Of a stretch of DNA of 64,000 nucleotides, positions 48,578 to 56,825 are shown piece by piece; the stretch's first letter is position 1; every line of letters begins with the position of its first letter. The translations under genes were made by a program, and so were the position numbers. The notes below the pieces were generated by a model, which was given only the letters and a program-made list of their open reading frames with translations, made no database searches and was not told where the DNA came from. This DNA comes from MGOM01 sp035693825 (lineage in GTDB: Bacteria > Chloroflexota > Anaerolineae > Anaerolineales > E44-bin32), in contig DASSGB010000232.1 of NCBI GenBank assembly GCA_035693825.1, positions 1-64,000 on the forward strand, written 5' to 3'.

Positions 48578-50270
48578 ACGATTTCCCCCGCCGGCCCTTT
48601 TCCTCGTGAATGAACAGCCATCCGGCGATCTCGCCCACGTCGAACGAATCGCCGGCGGTCCAGGAAAGTTCTTCGGGATAGGCTCGATCCTGACGAGAGC
48701 TCGTGTCGCCTGCGGCCTTCTGCCGCACATGCTCGCGCAGGTCCCGCAGCCGGGCCGACCAGCGCGCGGCGTTGGCGGGCGTCAAATCCACCCAGCCGTG
48801 CTCGGCATCCGCCGACTTGATCGTCGGGCCCCGCAAGAGGCGCCGGCCATCCGCCATCAGAATGGGAATCCCGATGGAGAGAATCCGCTGGCGCAGGGCT
48901 GCGTCGTCCGAGATGAGTTTCTCCATGGCGCGCGCCAGATCCTCCGGAGAACGCTTCACGGCCGCCTCGAGGGTCCCGCACGTCTGTCGCAGCAGGTCCG
49001 CCTCAAAGAGCAGCTTCGACAGGCGCGGCGGGCCCAGGATCTCGAAGGCCACCGAGTCGACGCCGTGCTCCTGCTCGAGCTGGCGCAGGCGGTTGAGCGC
49101 CGCCTGACGAAGGAAACCCGCCCGGTAGGATGGGCCCAGGACCGACCCGTCGAGCGCCGCCACGATATCGTGTCCGGTGTTGCCGCCCTGAATCTCGTGC
49201 ACGACATTGGCTGCGATCTCCTCCGGCGTCACGAATTCCATCTGCCCCAGGGTGGTGATGGCGCGGAACTCCCCCGCCGCGAACACGCCGTTCTCGCCCG
49301 TGTCGATGTAGACCGACTCCAGTGGCTTGCCGGTCGAGCGGCCGAAGGCGCCCTCCGGAGCCAGGGCCTCCTCCGCGTCCACACGCACCGCCTCGGCGGG
49401 AAGACAGTCAAACAGCTCGATCTCCCTCCCGCCGCGCCGGATCGGCCCGTAGCCGATCTCCTTCCAGGCGATGACCGCCGTCGGCTTGATCTCTTTGACG
49501 ATCTGAGGGCCTCCCGGTGTGCGCGCGATCAAGAACGTCAACAGCGTCTGCGCGCCCGCCACGGCCGACTTCGAGAGCAGCACGCGCGAGGGTCTCTCCT
49601 CGCCGTGGGTGTAAGGAATGTTGAAGCCCATGCCGCCCGTGCCGCTCGTGCCGACTTTGATATAGGCCTTCGTGTCGGCGCGCAGCATCGCCTCATACAG
49701 AATCTGCATGTGCCGAACGAGCTGCGGGATATACAACGCCGTGAGCAGACGCTCGACTTCTTCCGGCCAGTCGGTGGTGGCGCCCTGGGCGATGCGATCC
49801 TGGAGGCGGCGCGCCGTCTGGAACACGTTTTGATACGCGACCGCCGTGGCGGTGTTCACGCAATCCACGATGATCTCCGCCGGGTGGCCGTCCAATCCAC
49901 GGGCGGTGCCCACGATCAACTGATAGAGCATCGACGATTCGAGGATCGACTCGTCGATCTCGTTCAGGATGTCGGCCACCAGCTGCCGCCGCCGGTGCGT
50001 GTCGGCCAGGACCGCCGTGCGCGGATGGACTCCGGCAGGCCCATCCTGCCACTCGGCGCGCAACAACAGATCGCCCCAGGCCGGCACCAATACCGTCGAG
50101 GACTCGGGGAACTCGCGACGCAGGCCGGCCACCCCGGCCTCGGCCTCACTCTGCCGAAGCGAGGCGACCACCAGCCGCGCCGGACGATGCGCCAGCAGCT
50201 CGCGGCACACGGCCGTCCCCACCAGGCCGTAGCCGCCGAGGACGAGCGCATTCCTGTTCTCAATATCCAC
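48576..50270 (-). CDS. Large Rossmann-fold NAD(P)-dependent protein, function unknown
   Basis: 564 residues from GTG 50270, with GGAGGT 7 nt upstream. The N-terminus is a classic dinucleotide-binding site: NALVLGGYGLVGTAVCRELL, followed by LVVASLRQSE. Other notable segments: IIVDCVNTATAVAYQNVFQT, TKAYIKVGTSGTGGMGFNIP, GEERPSRVLLSKSAVAGAQT and IQGGNTGHDIVAAL. I recall this as a family of long 'short-chain dehydrogenase-like' proteins in Chloroflexota and Bacteroidota with no assigned reaction. Conserved GTSGTGGMG suggests a phosphate or nucleotide site beyond the Rossmann core. It stands alone, 135 nt from the cluster at 50406. Confidence 0.8.
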   Translation of the reverse strand: MDIENRNALVLGGYGLVGTAVCRELLAHRPARLVVASLRQSEAEAGVAGLRREFPESSTVLVPAWGDLLLRAEWQDGPAGVHPRTAVLADTHRRRQLVADILNEIDESILESSMLYQLIVGTARGLDGHPAEIIVDCVNTATAVAYQNVFQTARRLQDRIAQGATTDWPEEVERLLTALYIPQLVRHMQILYEAMLRADTKAYIKVGTSGTGGMGFNIPYTHGEERPSRVLLSKSAVAGAQTLLTFLIARTPGGPQIVKEIKPTAVIAWKEIGYGPIRRGGREIELFDCLPAEAVRVDAEEALAPEGAFGRSTGKPLESVYIDTGENGVFAAGEFRAITTLGQMEFVTPEEIAANVVHEIQGGNTGHDIVAALDGSVLGPSYRAGFLRQAALNRLRQLEQEHGVDSVAFEILGPPRLSKLLFEADLLRQTCGTLEAAVKRSPEDLARAMEKLISDDAALRQRILSIGIPILMADGRRLLRGPTIKSADAEHGWVDLTPANAARWSARLRDLREHVRQKAAGDTSSRQDRAYPEELSWTAGDSFDVGEIAGWLFIHEEKGRRGKS

Positions 50271-50405
50271 GTGGAAGACCTCCGTGCGGGACGGTCGAAA
50301 GGGAGGGGGACTTCCCGCGAGCGGCCCGCAGGCCGCCCGCATCAGCCTATTCTACAACCGGGGAAGGAGGAAGCGCCGTTCGGCAGGTGCCTGGGCAGGC
50401 AACCT

Positions 50406-50777
50406 TCATTCGACGTAGATCTCGACTCGCTGGCCCTCTTCTTCGTCGACGACGTCCATGACTTTCCCGCTCATGCCCTGCCGCAGCGCGTTGGCCAGTT
50501 CGCCCAGTTCGATGCCCTCGACATCGGGAATGAAGCGCGCTCCGACTTTCAGCCCGACGTTGACCAGCCGCATCGGAATGGTCACATTGACCGAAGGCTT
50601 GCCGCTGTGGACATCGGTCACCCGCACCCGCAGCCACCGCGACTCGAGATCGCCCGCCGCCTGCCGTCGCCGCTCGCCCCGCGCCAGTGCCGCGAGCAGC
50701 CGGGCCGCCTCCTCGGGAGTGATCTTCTTTTCCTCGACCATCTTGAGGATCTTGAGCCGCTCTTCGGAAGTCGTCAT
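50406..50777 (-). CDS. SHOCT-like (DUF2089 C-terminal-type) small protein
   Basis: 123 residues. It opens with the helical hairpin ERLKILKMVEEKKITPEEAARLLAAL (given here in parts: ERLKILKMVEEK, ITPEEAARLLAAL), which also ends the 51762 and 52835 proteins. The rest (about 45-123) is a beta-rich domain with WLRVRVTDVHSGKPSVNVTI and PMRLVNVGLKVGARFIPDVE, as found beside yvlB-like genes. No membrane helix. GGAG precedes the ATG by about 7 nt. It lies 16 nt after the GNAT gene, the last of a four-gene run. Confidence 0.8.
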   Translation of the reverse strand: MTTSEERLKILKMVEEKKITPEEAARLLAALARGERRRQAAGDLESRWLRVRVTDVHSGKPSVNVTIPMRLVNVGLKVGARFIPDVEGIELGELANALRQGMSGKVMDVVDEEEGQRVEIYVE

Positions 50778-50793
50778 GTCCGTCTCCGCTAGA

Positions 50794-51765
50794 TCACCTG
50801 GCTGTCGGCTCGACCGCGGACCTTAGGCCCAGGGTCAGAGCCATCCACTTCAAGCTTCGACCCGGCTGAAATCCGTGGGCCCGGAGGCTTGATTCATCCG
50901 CTGCATGATCGACCTCCAGCCGCATCGTGCCGCGCCCCGGAGAGGCGTGCAGCGCCCGGTCGAGCAGGGCAGCCTCGGCCCTGCCTCTGGCCAGCGGATC
51001 GAGCACCATCAGCCAATGCACTCCAGGGGCTTCGTAACCGGGAAAGGCCGAGAGGCTGGCCATGAGGGGGCCCTCCTCCGGCCAGACCCAATGTCTTGCC
51101 CACACGCCGTCCAGGACTCCGGCCGAGTCCAGCGGCCGCGGCCACAACAACCCTTCGGGATGAAGTCGGCGCACGAGGGCCAGGTGCTCGAGAGAATCGG
51201 CCGACCGCCGTGCACGCGCCGGTTCCTGCGCCGTTTCCGCCGGCGGCGACCAGCCCGCGATTCGATTCCAGGTCGTTCGATGGGAGACGACGCGGAAGCC
51301 CAACCGCGCATACAGCTCCTGGGCGCCGGCCTCCGAGGCATCCACCTGGAGGAAGACCTCATGCGCGCCACGTCGCCGGGCCTCGTCCAGGCAGGCTCGC
51401 ACCAGCGACGAGCCGATGCCCCGGCGCCTCCAGGTGGGCTCGACCGCCACGTTGATCAACACCCACCGCCGGGGCGCCTCGTCGACGCGCATCAGGCTGG
51501 CGTTGCCCACGATGCGGCCTTCTTCCAGCCAGACATACCCCTGAGGAAAAGCCGCGGGGGGCAGGAACCATCGGCCGATGGCCCAGCCCAGCCGGCCCCA
51601 GCGACCGAAGGAGCGCATGGCCTGCACCATGCGCTTGCCCTCAGGGTCGAGGCGTTCCGCGAAGGCCGCCTCGATCACGGACCCCAGGCCGCCCAGATCG
51701 CGGCGGGGGTCGATGGCCCGCATTCCCCTCGCCGGCGCCGCGCTCGAAATAGCGGCTGCCGTCAC
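50794..51765 (-). CDS. GNAT N-acetyltransferase, probably two GNAT-like halves
   Basis: 323 residues. The first half (about 15-165) is a GNAT domain: AAFPQGYVWLEEGRIVGNAS, WVLINVAVEPTWRRRGIGSS (acetyl-CoA binding R-R-x-G-I-G) and ARRRGAHEVFLQVDASEAGA, then LYARLGFRVV. The second half (about 185-310) lacks the acetyl-CoA motif but has a similar strand order (VHWLMVLDPLARGRAEAALL, GTMRLEVDHAADESSLRAHG), so it may be a decayed repeat. The substrate is unknown. GTG 51765 overlaps the stop of the DUF4097-like gene (GTGA). Confidence 0.82.
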   Translation of the reverse strand: MTAAAISSAAPARGMRAIDPRRDLGGLGSVIEAAFAERLDPEGKRMVQAMRSFGRWGRLGWAIGRWFLPPAAFPQGYVWLEEGRIVGNASLMRVDEAPRRWVLINVAVEPTWRRRGIGSSLVRACLDEARRRGAHEVFLQVDASEAGAQELYARLGFRVVSHRTTWNRIAGWSPPAETAQEPARARRSADSLEHLALVRRLHPEGLLWPRPLDSAGVLDGVWARHWVWPEEGPLMASLSAFPGYEAPGVHWLMVLDPLARGRAEAALLDRALHASPGRGTMRLEVDHAADESSLRAHGFQPGRSLKWMALTLGLRSAVEPTAR

Positions 51766-52811
51766 GCGCCCGGCTCCAGTGCCCGCAACAACGATTCGGC
51801 CTGCTCCACGCTGATCTTCCCGTCCTCCAGCATCCGCAGGATCGCCAGCCGCTCGTCGTCCGTCGGCTCCGCGCCCACGGTTTCTTCTTCGGCGGTCTCG
51901 GGCGATCCCTGGCGGGCGCGCCGCAGCGCCCTCGAAATGGCGCGATGGACTTTCTGCCGGAGATCCTGAGCCTCGAGCCCGTAGGCGCTGAGGTCCATGC
52001 CCTCCAGGCCGGCCTCGACATCGGCCAGGGTTGCTTCCACCTGAGAGCTGATCTCCTCCGCCAGGCCGGCGGTAAACTCTGTGCCGCCGTGCGTTACCAG
52101 GACGTCGCCTCCGGCGGATATCTCCACCGTTGCCTCACCGCCACCCAATGTCACCGTCGACTCGCCCGCCGAACGCTCACCCATCATGCGCAGGTCGCCC
52201 TGCGCCCTGCCGGTGACTCTGGCCGAGGCGGAGGTGAGGAAGCGGCACACCACGTCCCCCTCGGCGCGAACCGATGAGCTGCTGCCGGCAGGCGGCAGCC
52301 ACTCCAGCATCGCATCTCCACGCGCATGCACCTGAAGACCGCCCTCCAGGTGGATGGCTCGCAGGTCTCCTGCGACTTGGTCGATATGGACGGGCCCGGT
52401 GACCTGCTCCATCCGGGCGCTTCCGTCCACGATCGCGACTCGCAGACCGGATACAAGCCTCCGAACCGCCAGGTCGCCCGACACGTGCTCGACGTGCGTG
52501 GCTCCGACGTGACGCAAGCTGAGATCACCGGCGATGTCGCCCAGCCGGAGCTCGCCCGCCAGGTCGGCCAGCCGCGCGTCCCCCGACACGCGCTCCACCT
52601 CGAGCGTGCTGTCCTCAGGCAGGAACAGGAGACATCCGGATCGGCAGGTCACCTCAACGCCATTGCCGCGCGCCTGCACCAGCAATCCGCCGCGGCTGCC
52701 TGCCTGGGCTTCCAGGCGCGTCCCCGGCCGGCCGCTGACCCGAAGGTCGCCGTCGATCGAGGTGATATGCACCCGCGGGTGCGGGCCGACTTCCTGACGG
52801 ACGCTCTCCAT
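51762..52811 (-). CDS. DUF4097-like beta-helix protein with SHOCT-like tail
   Basis: 349 residues. Residues about 1-235 are short beta repeats of the polymer-like adhesin (DUF4097/YvlB) type: VHITSIDGDLRVSGRPGTRL, VSGDARLADLAGELRLGDIA, HVEHVSGDLAVRRL and MEQVTGPVHIDQVAGDLRAI. A helical linker (about 245-305) is followed by the hairpin DERLAILRMLEDGKISVEQA-ESLLRALE, shared with its two neighbours. There is no signal peptide or membrane helix, so the beta-helix is cytoplasmic unless carried by a partner. GGAGG lies about 8 nt before the ATG. Confidence 0.82.
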   Translation of the reverse strand: MESVRQEVGPHPRVHITSIDGDLRVSGRPGTRLEAQAGSRGGLLVQARGNGVEVTCRSGCLLFLPEDSTLEVERVSGDARLADLAGELRLGDIAGDLSLRHVGATHVEHVSGDLAVRRLVSGLRVAIVDGSARMEQVTGPVHIDQVAGDLRAIHLEGGLQVHARGDAMLEWLPPAGSSSSVRAEGDVVCRFLTSASARVTGRAQGDLRMMGERSAGESTVTLGGGEATVEISAGGDVLVTHGGTEFTAGLAEEISSQVEATLADVEAGLEGMDLSAYGLEAQDLRQKVHRAISRALRRARQGSPETAEEETVGAEPTDDERLAILRMLEDGKISVEQAESLLRALEPGA

Positions 52812-52834
52812 ACCGATCGCCTCCGCTTCGCTGT

Positions 52835-53209
52835 CTACTCTGCTTCCAGCAGACGCATCGCCTCGTCCGAAGTAATACGGCCGCCGGCCAGGTCGTCCAG
52901 GACGCGCTGCCGCTCGTCCTCCGACCTCGACGAGGATTCTTCACCCACAGGGAATCCCATCTGGCGCACGACGTCGACCAGGCGCGAACGCAGCGTCGGA
53001 TAGGACAGCCCCATTTCGCGCTCCATCCGGTTCAACTTCCCCTCGCACCGCAGGAACGTTTCCACGAACGTCAGTTGATCGGAAGTCAGTCGACCCAGGC
53101 GGCCGACCTCAAACTGGCCGTCCACGGTCGTGTCGCAACTGCGGCAGTGAAGCCTCGTCACCGCGAGCCGTTCGCCACAAACTGGACATAATGTGAGCAG
53201 AGGGTTCAT
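52835..53209 (-). CDS. DUF2089 family putative transcription regulator
   Basis: 124 residues from ATG 53209. N-terminal zinc ribbon (CPVCGERL ... LHCRSCDT), then a helix-turn-helix-like middle (LTSDQLTFVETFLRCEGKLN, REMGLSYPTLRSRLVDVVRQ) and a C-terminal hairpin (DERQRVLDDLAGGRITSDEA-MRLLEAE). This is the full DUF2089 layout; such proteins are thought to bind DNA. It is the first gene of the cluster. A promoter with a short palindrome (53220-53233) lies just upstream and could be its own target. Confidence 0.85.
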   Translation of the reverse strand: MNPLLTLCPVCGERLAVTRLHCRSCDTTVDGQFEVGRLGRLTSDQLTFVETFLRCEGKLNRMEREMGLSYPTLRSRLVDVVRQMGFPVGEESSSRSEDERQRVLDDLAGGRITSDEAMRLLEAE

Positions 53210-53219
53210 TCGGACCACG

Positions 53220-53233
53220 CCTCGGAACCGAGG
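53220..53233. promoter_or_regulatory. Inverted repeat CCTCGG-AA-CCGAGG, possible operator
   Basis: It has 6-bp arms around AA in the leader of the DUF2089 gene, 11 nt upstream of its ATG and about 40 nt below the -10 box. As RNA it could also form a hairpin next to the start. Confidence 0.4.
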
Positions 53234-53273
53234 TTACGATATTCCTCGTTTGGTTTTCATGTTATCCGCGCGA

Positions 53274-53301
53274 ATTGTAATGGGCCTTTAAGAAAAGTCA
53301 A
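53274..53301 (-). promoter_or_regulatory. Promoter of the DUF2089 cluster
   Basis: On the minus strand: TTGACT, 16 nt, TACAAT, in the most AT-rich stretch of the area. The leader to 53209 would be about 58 nt. Confidence 0.65.
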
Positions 53302-53389
53302 CAAGGGATGAAGAACTTTGAGGGGCGGCCCAAGGCGTCCATGCATCGGCCGCAGGCGAATCATGGCCGCATCGTCGGTCGGGGTCCTC

Positions 53390-53398
53390 TGCTAGAAT
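53390..53398 (+). promoter_or_regulatory. Extended -10 promoter for the 53426 aminotransferase
   Basis: TGCTAGAAT, 27 nt before the ATG; GAGGGA lies in the short leader. Confidence 0.6.
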
Positions 53399-53425
53399 GC
53401 CCCTGTCCACTCGCCGAGGGAAGCC

Positions 53426-54490
53426 ATGGCGCACCTTTTCGTGCCGGGGCCGACCGATGTCGCCCCCGAGATTCTGGCAGCGCAGACCCACCCCATGATC
53501 GGGCATCGCAGCCAGGCATGTTCGGATCTGATGGCCCGCATCCAACCTCGCCTTCAGCAGGTACTCCAAACCCGCCAGCGCGTGTACATCACCGCCTCCT
53601 CGGGGAGTGGACTCCAGGAAGCGGCCGTTCGCAACACGGTCGCGCGGCGCGTGCTGGTGTGCGTTGGCGGCGCTTTCGGCGAACGCTGGTATGACATCGC
53701 GCGCGCCAACGGCCTTGCCGCCGACCGCCTCGACGCGGCCTGGGGCGAGCCGCATCGGCCGGATCAGGTGGCCGAGGCCGTGGCGCGCGGCTACGACGCG
53801 GTGGCCATCGTCCACAACGAGACGTCCACCGGGATCGAAAACCCGGTGGCCGATATCGCCCGAGCCGTGCGCGCCGCGGCGCCCGAAGCGCTGCTGCTCG
53901 TCGACGCCGTGTCCTCTGCCGGCGGAGTCGACCTTCGGCCCGACGAGTGGGGGCTGGATGTTGTTCTCACCTCCTCGCAGAAGTGCTTCGCGCTGCCGCC
54001 GGGGTTGGCCTTCGCCGCCGTCAGCGATCGCGCCCTCGAGCGCGCGGCCACGATCGCCCACCGAGGCTGGTATTTCGATTTCCTGCTGCTGGAGAAGTAC
54101 CTCCAACAGCACAACACGCCGGCCACGCCGGCCATTTCCCTTCTGTACGCCCTCGACGCGCAACTCGATCGAATCCTGGCCGAGGGTCTCGAGGCCCGAT
54201 TCGCACGCCACAGCCGCATGGCGCAAATAGCCCAGGGTTGGGCCGAGGATCGTTTGTCGGTCTTCCCCCGCGCCGGGTTTCGCTCGAAGACGGTCACCAC
54301 CATATCCAACACGCGCGCCATCGATATCGTCGCCCTTTCGGCCCACCTGTCCCGCGCGGGCATGGCCATCGCCAACGGCTACGGACCGCTCAAAGGAAAG
54401 ACGTTCCGCATCGGACACATGGGCGAAATTACCCCGGACGACGTCGCCTCTCTCCTGGCGCAGATCGATGGTTTCCTCGGTCAGTCCTGA
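53426..54490 (+). CDS. Class V aminotransferase (alanine-glyoxylate type), paralogue 2
   Basis: 354 residues. Starts HLFVPGPTDVAPEILAAQ; ITASSGSGLQEAAVRNTV (phosphate site), IVHNETSTGIENPVADIA, LLVDAVSSAGGVDLR (PLP-ring Asp) and the Schiff-base Lys in VLTSSQKCFALPPGLAFA. It is related to the 21714 enzyme but clearly diverged (GHRS for GHLD, CFALPPG for SLSAPPG), and closer to the serine-glyoxylate / phosphoserine-aminotransferase-like group. The end overlaps the next gene by 23 nt, so it heads a transcript with the GT39-type and IMPase genes. Confidence 0.9.
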   Translation: MAHLFVPGPTDVAPEILAAQTHPMIGHRSQACSDLMARIQPRLQQVLQTRQRVYITASSGSGLQEAAVRNTVARRVLVCVGGAFGERWYDIARANGLAADRLDAAWGEPHRPDQVAEAVARGYDAVAIVHNETSTGIENPVADIARAVRAAAPEALLLVDAVSSAGGVDLRPDEWGLDVVLTSSQKCFALPPGLAFAAVSDRALERAATIAHRGWYFDFLLLEKYLQQHNTPATPAISLLYALDAQLDRILAEGLEARFARHSRMAQIAQGWAEDRLSVFPRAGFRSKTVTTISNTRAIDIVALSAHLSRAGMAIANGYGPLKGKTFRIGHMGEITPDDVASLLAQIDGFLGQS

Positions 54491-55934
54491 CCCACCGGCC
54501 CCGCAGCGGCCGAGCGGGCGACTCCTCGCGGGGCTGTTCCTGGTGGCTGCGCTTCCCCGCCTGGCGCTGGCCCTGGTGTACCTGAACCTCCCCATCGGCC
54601 TGGACGACATGTTCCAGTACGACATGCTCGGCCGCTCGCTTGCCTCCGGAAACGGCTACCGCTGGTACACCCGCGCCGACGTGGCGGCCCTGCGACCGTA
54701 TCTCGACAAGTGGTATGCCATCGATCTTCCGACAGAAGCCGTTCCCGCCGACGGGTATCTCACCACGTTTCGTGCTCCCGGGTACCCGCTTTTCCTCGCC
54801 GGGATCTACTCGTTGGTGGGCATGACACAGCGGTTGGCCGCGGTCCGTCTGATTCAAGTCGGCCTCGGAGCGATGCTTGCGCCCCTGACGGCTCTGCTGA
54901 CCGCCCGGCTCTTGCCCTCCCCGCGAGCGCCCTGGATATCCGGAACCGTCGTTGCGCTGTACCCGATCCTGTGGATGTATCCCCTCGGCCTCGGCTCCGA
55001 GAATCTGTTCATGCCCCTGGTCATTCTTTCGGGGCTGGCTCTCCTGCGCGCGGCGCGGTCTGCTGGCGACGCCCCGGCGGCGGTGGCGGGCGTGACGATG
55101 GGACTGGCCACCCTGACCCGCGGCGCGTTCGTGCTCACGTGGCCTCTGGCCCTGGTGTGGCTCGCCCGGCGCGCCGGCGCGCGCCGCGCCCTGTTGACGG
55201 CGATCGCTGCCGCGGCCATCGTGGCGCCGTGGGCCATCCGCAACAGCCGCGTGTTGGGCCGGCCGGCTTTTGTCGAAACCACGTTGGGCTACAACCTGTT
55301 CATCGGCTACCACCCCGAAGGCGACGGCGGCTTCGTGACGCGCATCGCGCTCATGCCCGTCCACATGCTCGACGACGGCGAACGCGACCGATGGACGATG
55401 GAGCGCGCGCTGGGCTTCATTCGCAGCGACCCCACGCGGGCGGGTCTTCTCACACTGCGGCGATTGGCGTATTTCTGGGGCTGGGAGACGCGCGAGCTGG
55501 CGTACTTCTACAGCAACAACACCTTCGGTCCATTGCCGTCAGGCGTGCTCCTGGCGGCAATGCTTGTCTTGGTCGGACCGTGGATGGCCGTCGCCCTGTC
55601 CGCGCCGCTGGGCTTCGCCGTTGCTCCCGGCTCCGGGGGCCGCTGGTTCAGCCTGGCCTTTCTGATCGGGGGCATGTTGCCGTACATACCCGTCCTGGCC
55701 GAGCCGAGATTCCACTTGCCCGTACTTCCGTGGCTGTCGGCCTACGCGGCCTACGCGTGGCTCGAGCGCCGCCGCTGGTTGCAGCCATCGCCGCCGGCCC
55801 GCCTGGCCATCCTGGCCGCGGTTCTGGTGATCATCCTTCTCGTCTTGCTGTGGAGCTGGGACGCCCTGCGTCTCCTGCCTCGCTGGCAGGCCGTGTTCTC
55901 GCCCGGCGGCCACCGCCTGTATCTTGCCTATTGA
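54468..55934 (+). CDS. GT39-like polyprenyl-phosphate-sugar membrane transferase
   Basis: 488 residues, about 11-12 membrane helices. The first external loop has YLNLPIGLDDMFQYDMLGRS, with the Asp pair typical of ArnT/PMT-type GT-C enzymes, followed by LTTFRAPGYPLFLAGIYSLV, the conserved R-x-P-x-Y-P segment. Such enzymes move a sugar from a polyprenyl-phosphate donor to lipids, glycans or protein outside the membrane. The GT2 enzyme at 10381 is the type that makes those donors, but no direct link is shown. It overlaps the aminotransferase and is 44 nt before the IMPase gene. Confidence 0.85.
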   Translation: MVSSVSPDPPAPQRPSGRLLAGLFLVAALPRLALALVYLNLPIGLDDMFQYDMLGRSLASGNGYRWYTRADVAALRPYLDKWYAIDLPTEAVPADGYLTTFRAPGYPLFLAGIYSLVGMTQRLAAVRLIQVGLGAMLAPLTALLTARLLPSPRAPWISGTVVALYPILWMYPLGLGSENLFMPLVILSGLALLRAARSAGDAPAAVAGVTMGLATLTRGAFVLTWPLALVWLARRAGARRALLTAIAAAAIVAPWAIRNSRVLGRPAFVETTLGYNLFIGYHPEGDGGFVTRIALMPVHMLDDGERDRWTMERALGFIRSDPTRAGLLTLRRLAYFWGWETRELAYFYSNNTFGPLPSGVLLAAMLVLVGPWMAVALSAPLGFAVAPGSGGRWFSLAFLIGGMLPYIPVLAEPRFHLPVLPWLSAYAAYAWLERRRWLQPSPPARLAILAAVLVIILLVLLWSWDALRLLPRWQAVFSPGGHRLYLAY

Positions 55935-55978
55935 CCGCGGACCGATCCTCTCGCCGCCGACAAAGCCTTCGAGGCCAC

Positions 55979-56761
55979 ATGTCCCCACCTTCCCTCCAGG
56001 ATCGCTACGAACGTGCCGTCGAACTGGCGCGCCAGGCAGGCGCGCTGCTTCGAGCCGGGCTGGGATCGGTCGAAACGATCGAACACAAAGGCGCCATCGA
56101 TCTCCTGACCGAATACGATCTGCGTTCGGAACGTCTTCTGGTGGATGGATTGCGGCAGTCCTTTCCGGACGATCCGATTCTGGCCGAGGAAGGCGGCGGC
56201 GCCCAAGGCGCGCGCCGCTGGCTGATCGACCCCCTGGACGGCACGACCAACTTCGCCCACGGGCTGCCGCATTTCTCGGTGTCGCTGGCCTACGCCGAAG
56301 GCGGCGATATCCGGCTCGGTGTCGTCTTCGACCCGGCGCGCTCCGAGCTCTTTCACGCCATCCAGGGCGGAGGCGCTTTCCTCAACCAGGCGCGGCTGCG
56401 CGTCTCCTCCACAGCCAGCCTCGACCGGGCCCTGCTCGTCACCGGTTTCCCCTACGATATCCGGACGGCGGATGAAACGAACCTGGAGCTCTTCTCGAAG
56501 ATGGCTCTGCGCGCCCAGGGACTGCGGCGCTTGGGTTCGGCGGCGCTCGATCTGGCCTACGTCGCCGCCGGCCGCTTCGACGGCTACTGGGAGCTGCGTC
56601 TATCACCCTGGGATTGGGCGGCGGGGATTCTTCTCGTGCGCGAAGCCGGCGGTCGAGTGACGCGCCTCAGCGGCGAGGAGGACATCTTTCGCCCGCCCAC
56701 CTCCATCATCGCCAGCAACAGGCTCATCCACCAGGCAATGCTCGAGGCGCTGGAAGAATAG
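55979..56761 (+). CDS. Inositol monophosphatase family protein
   Basis: 260 residues from ATG 55979 (GAGG just upstream). Li+-sensitive Mg2+-dependent phosphatase fold: metal ligands in ILAEEGGG, WLIDPLDGTTNFAHGLPHFS and the C-terminal LSPWDWAAGILLVREAGG. Members hydrolyse myo-inositol-1-phosphate, histidinol phosphate, fructose-1,6-bisphosphate or 3'-phosphoadenosine phosphate; GTTNFAHG favours the IMPase/SuhB branch. Substrate not proven. It is the last gene of its strand run; degenerate repeat copy 4 follows. Confidence 0.92.
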   Translation: MSPPSLQDRYERAVELARQAGALLRAGLGSVETIEHKGAIDLLTEYDLRSERLLVDGLRQSFPDDPILAEEGGGAQGARRWLIDPLDGTTNFAHGLPHFSVSLAYAEGGDIRLGVVFDPARSELFHAIQGGGAFLNQARLRVSSTASLDRALLVTGFPYDIRTADETNLELFSKMALRAQGLRRLGSAALDLAYVAAGRFDGYWELRLSPWDWAAGILLVREAGGRVTRLSGEEDIFRPPTSIIASNRLIHQAMLEALEE

Positions 56762-56762
56762 G

Positions 56763-56815
56763 GGTCAGTGGTCAGTGGTGAGTGGTCAGACCGACACCTG
56801 ATGACTGACGACTGA
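56763..56815. repeat. Degenerate TCAGTGG repeat, copy 4
   Basis: GGTCAGTGGTCAGTGGTGAG, then TGGTCAGACC and CTGATGACTGACGACTGAAC. It fills the gap between the convergent IMPase and surE genes. Confidence 0.55.
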
Positions 56816-56825
56816 ACGGGGCAGC

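Noticed and set aside
48606..50792. Long plus-strand open frame (728 codons) opposite the Rossmann protein
   Set aside because: Antisense shadow: no SD, no domains, Arg/His-rich, and it runs across three intact genes' complement.
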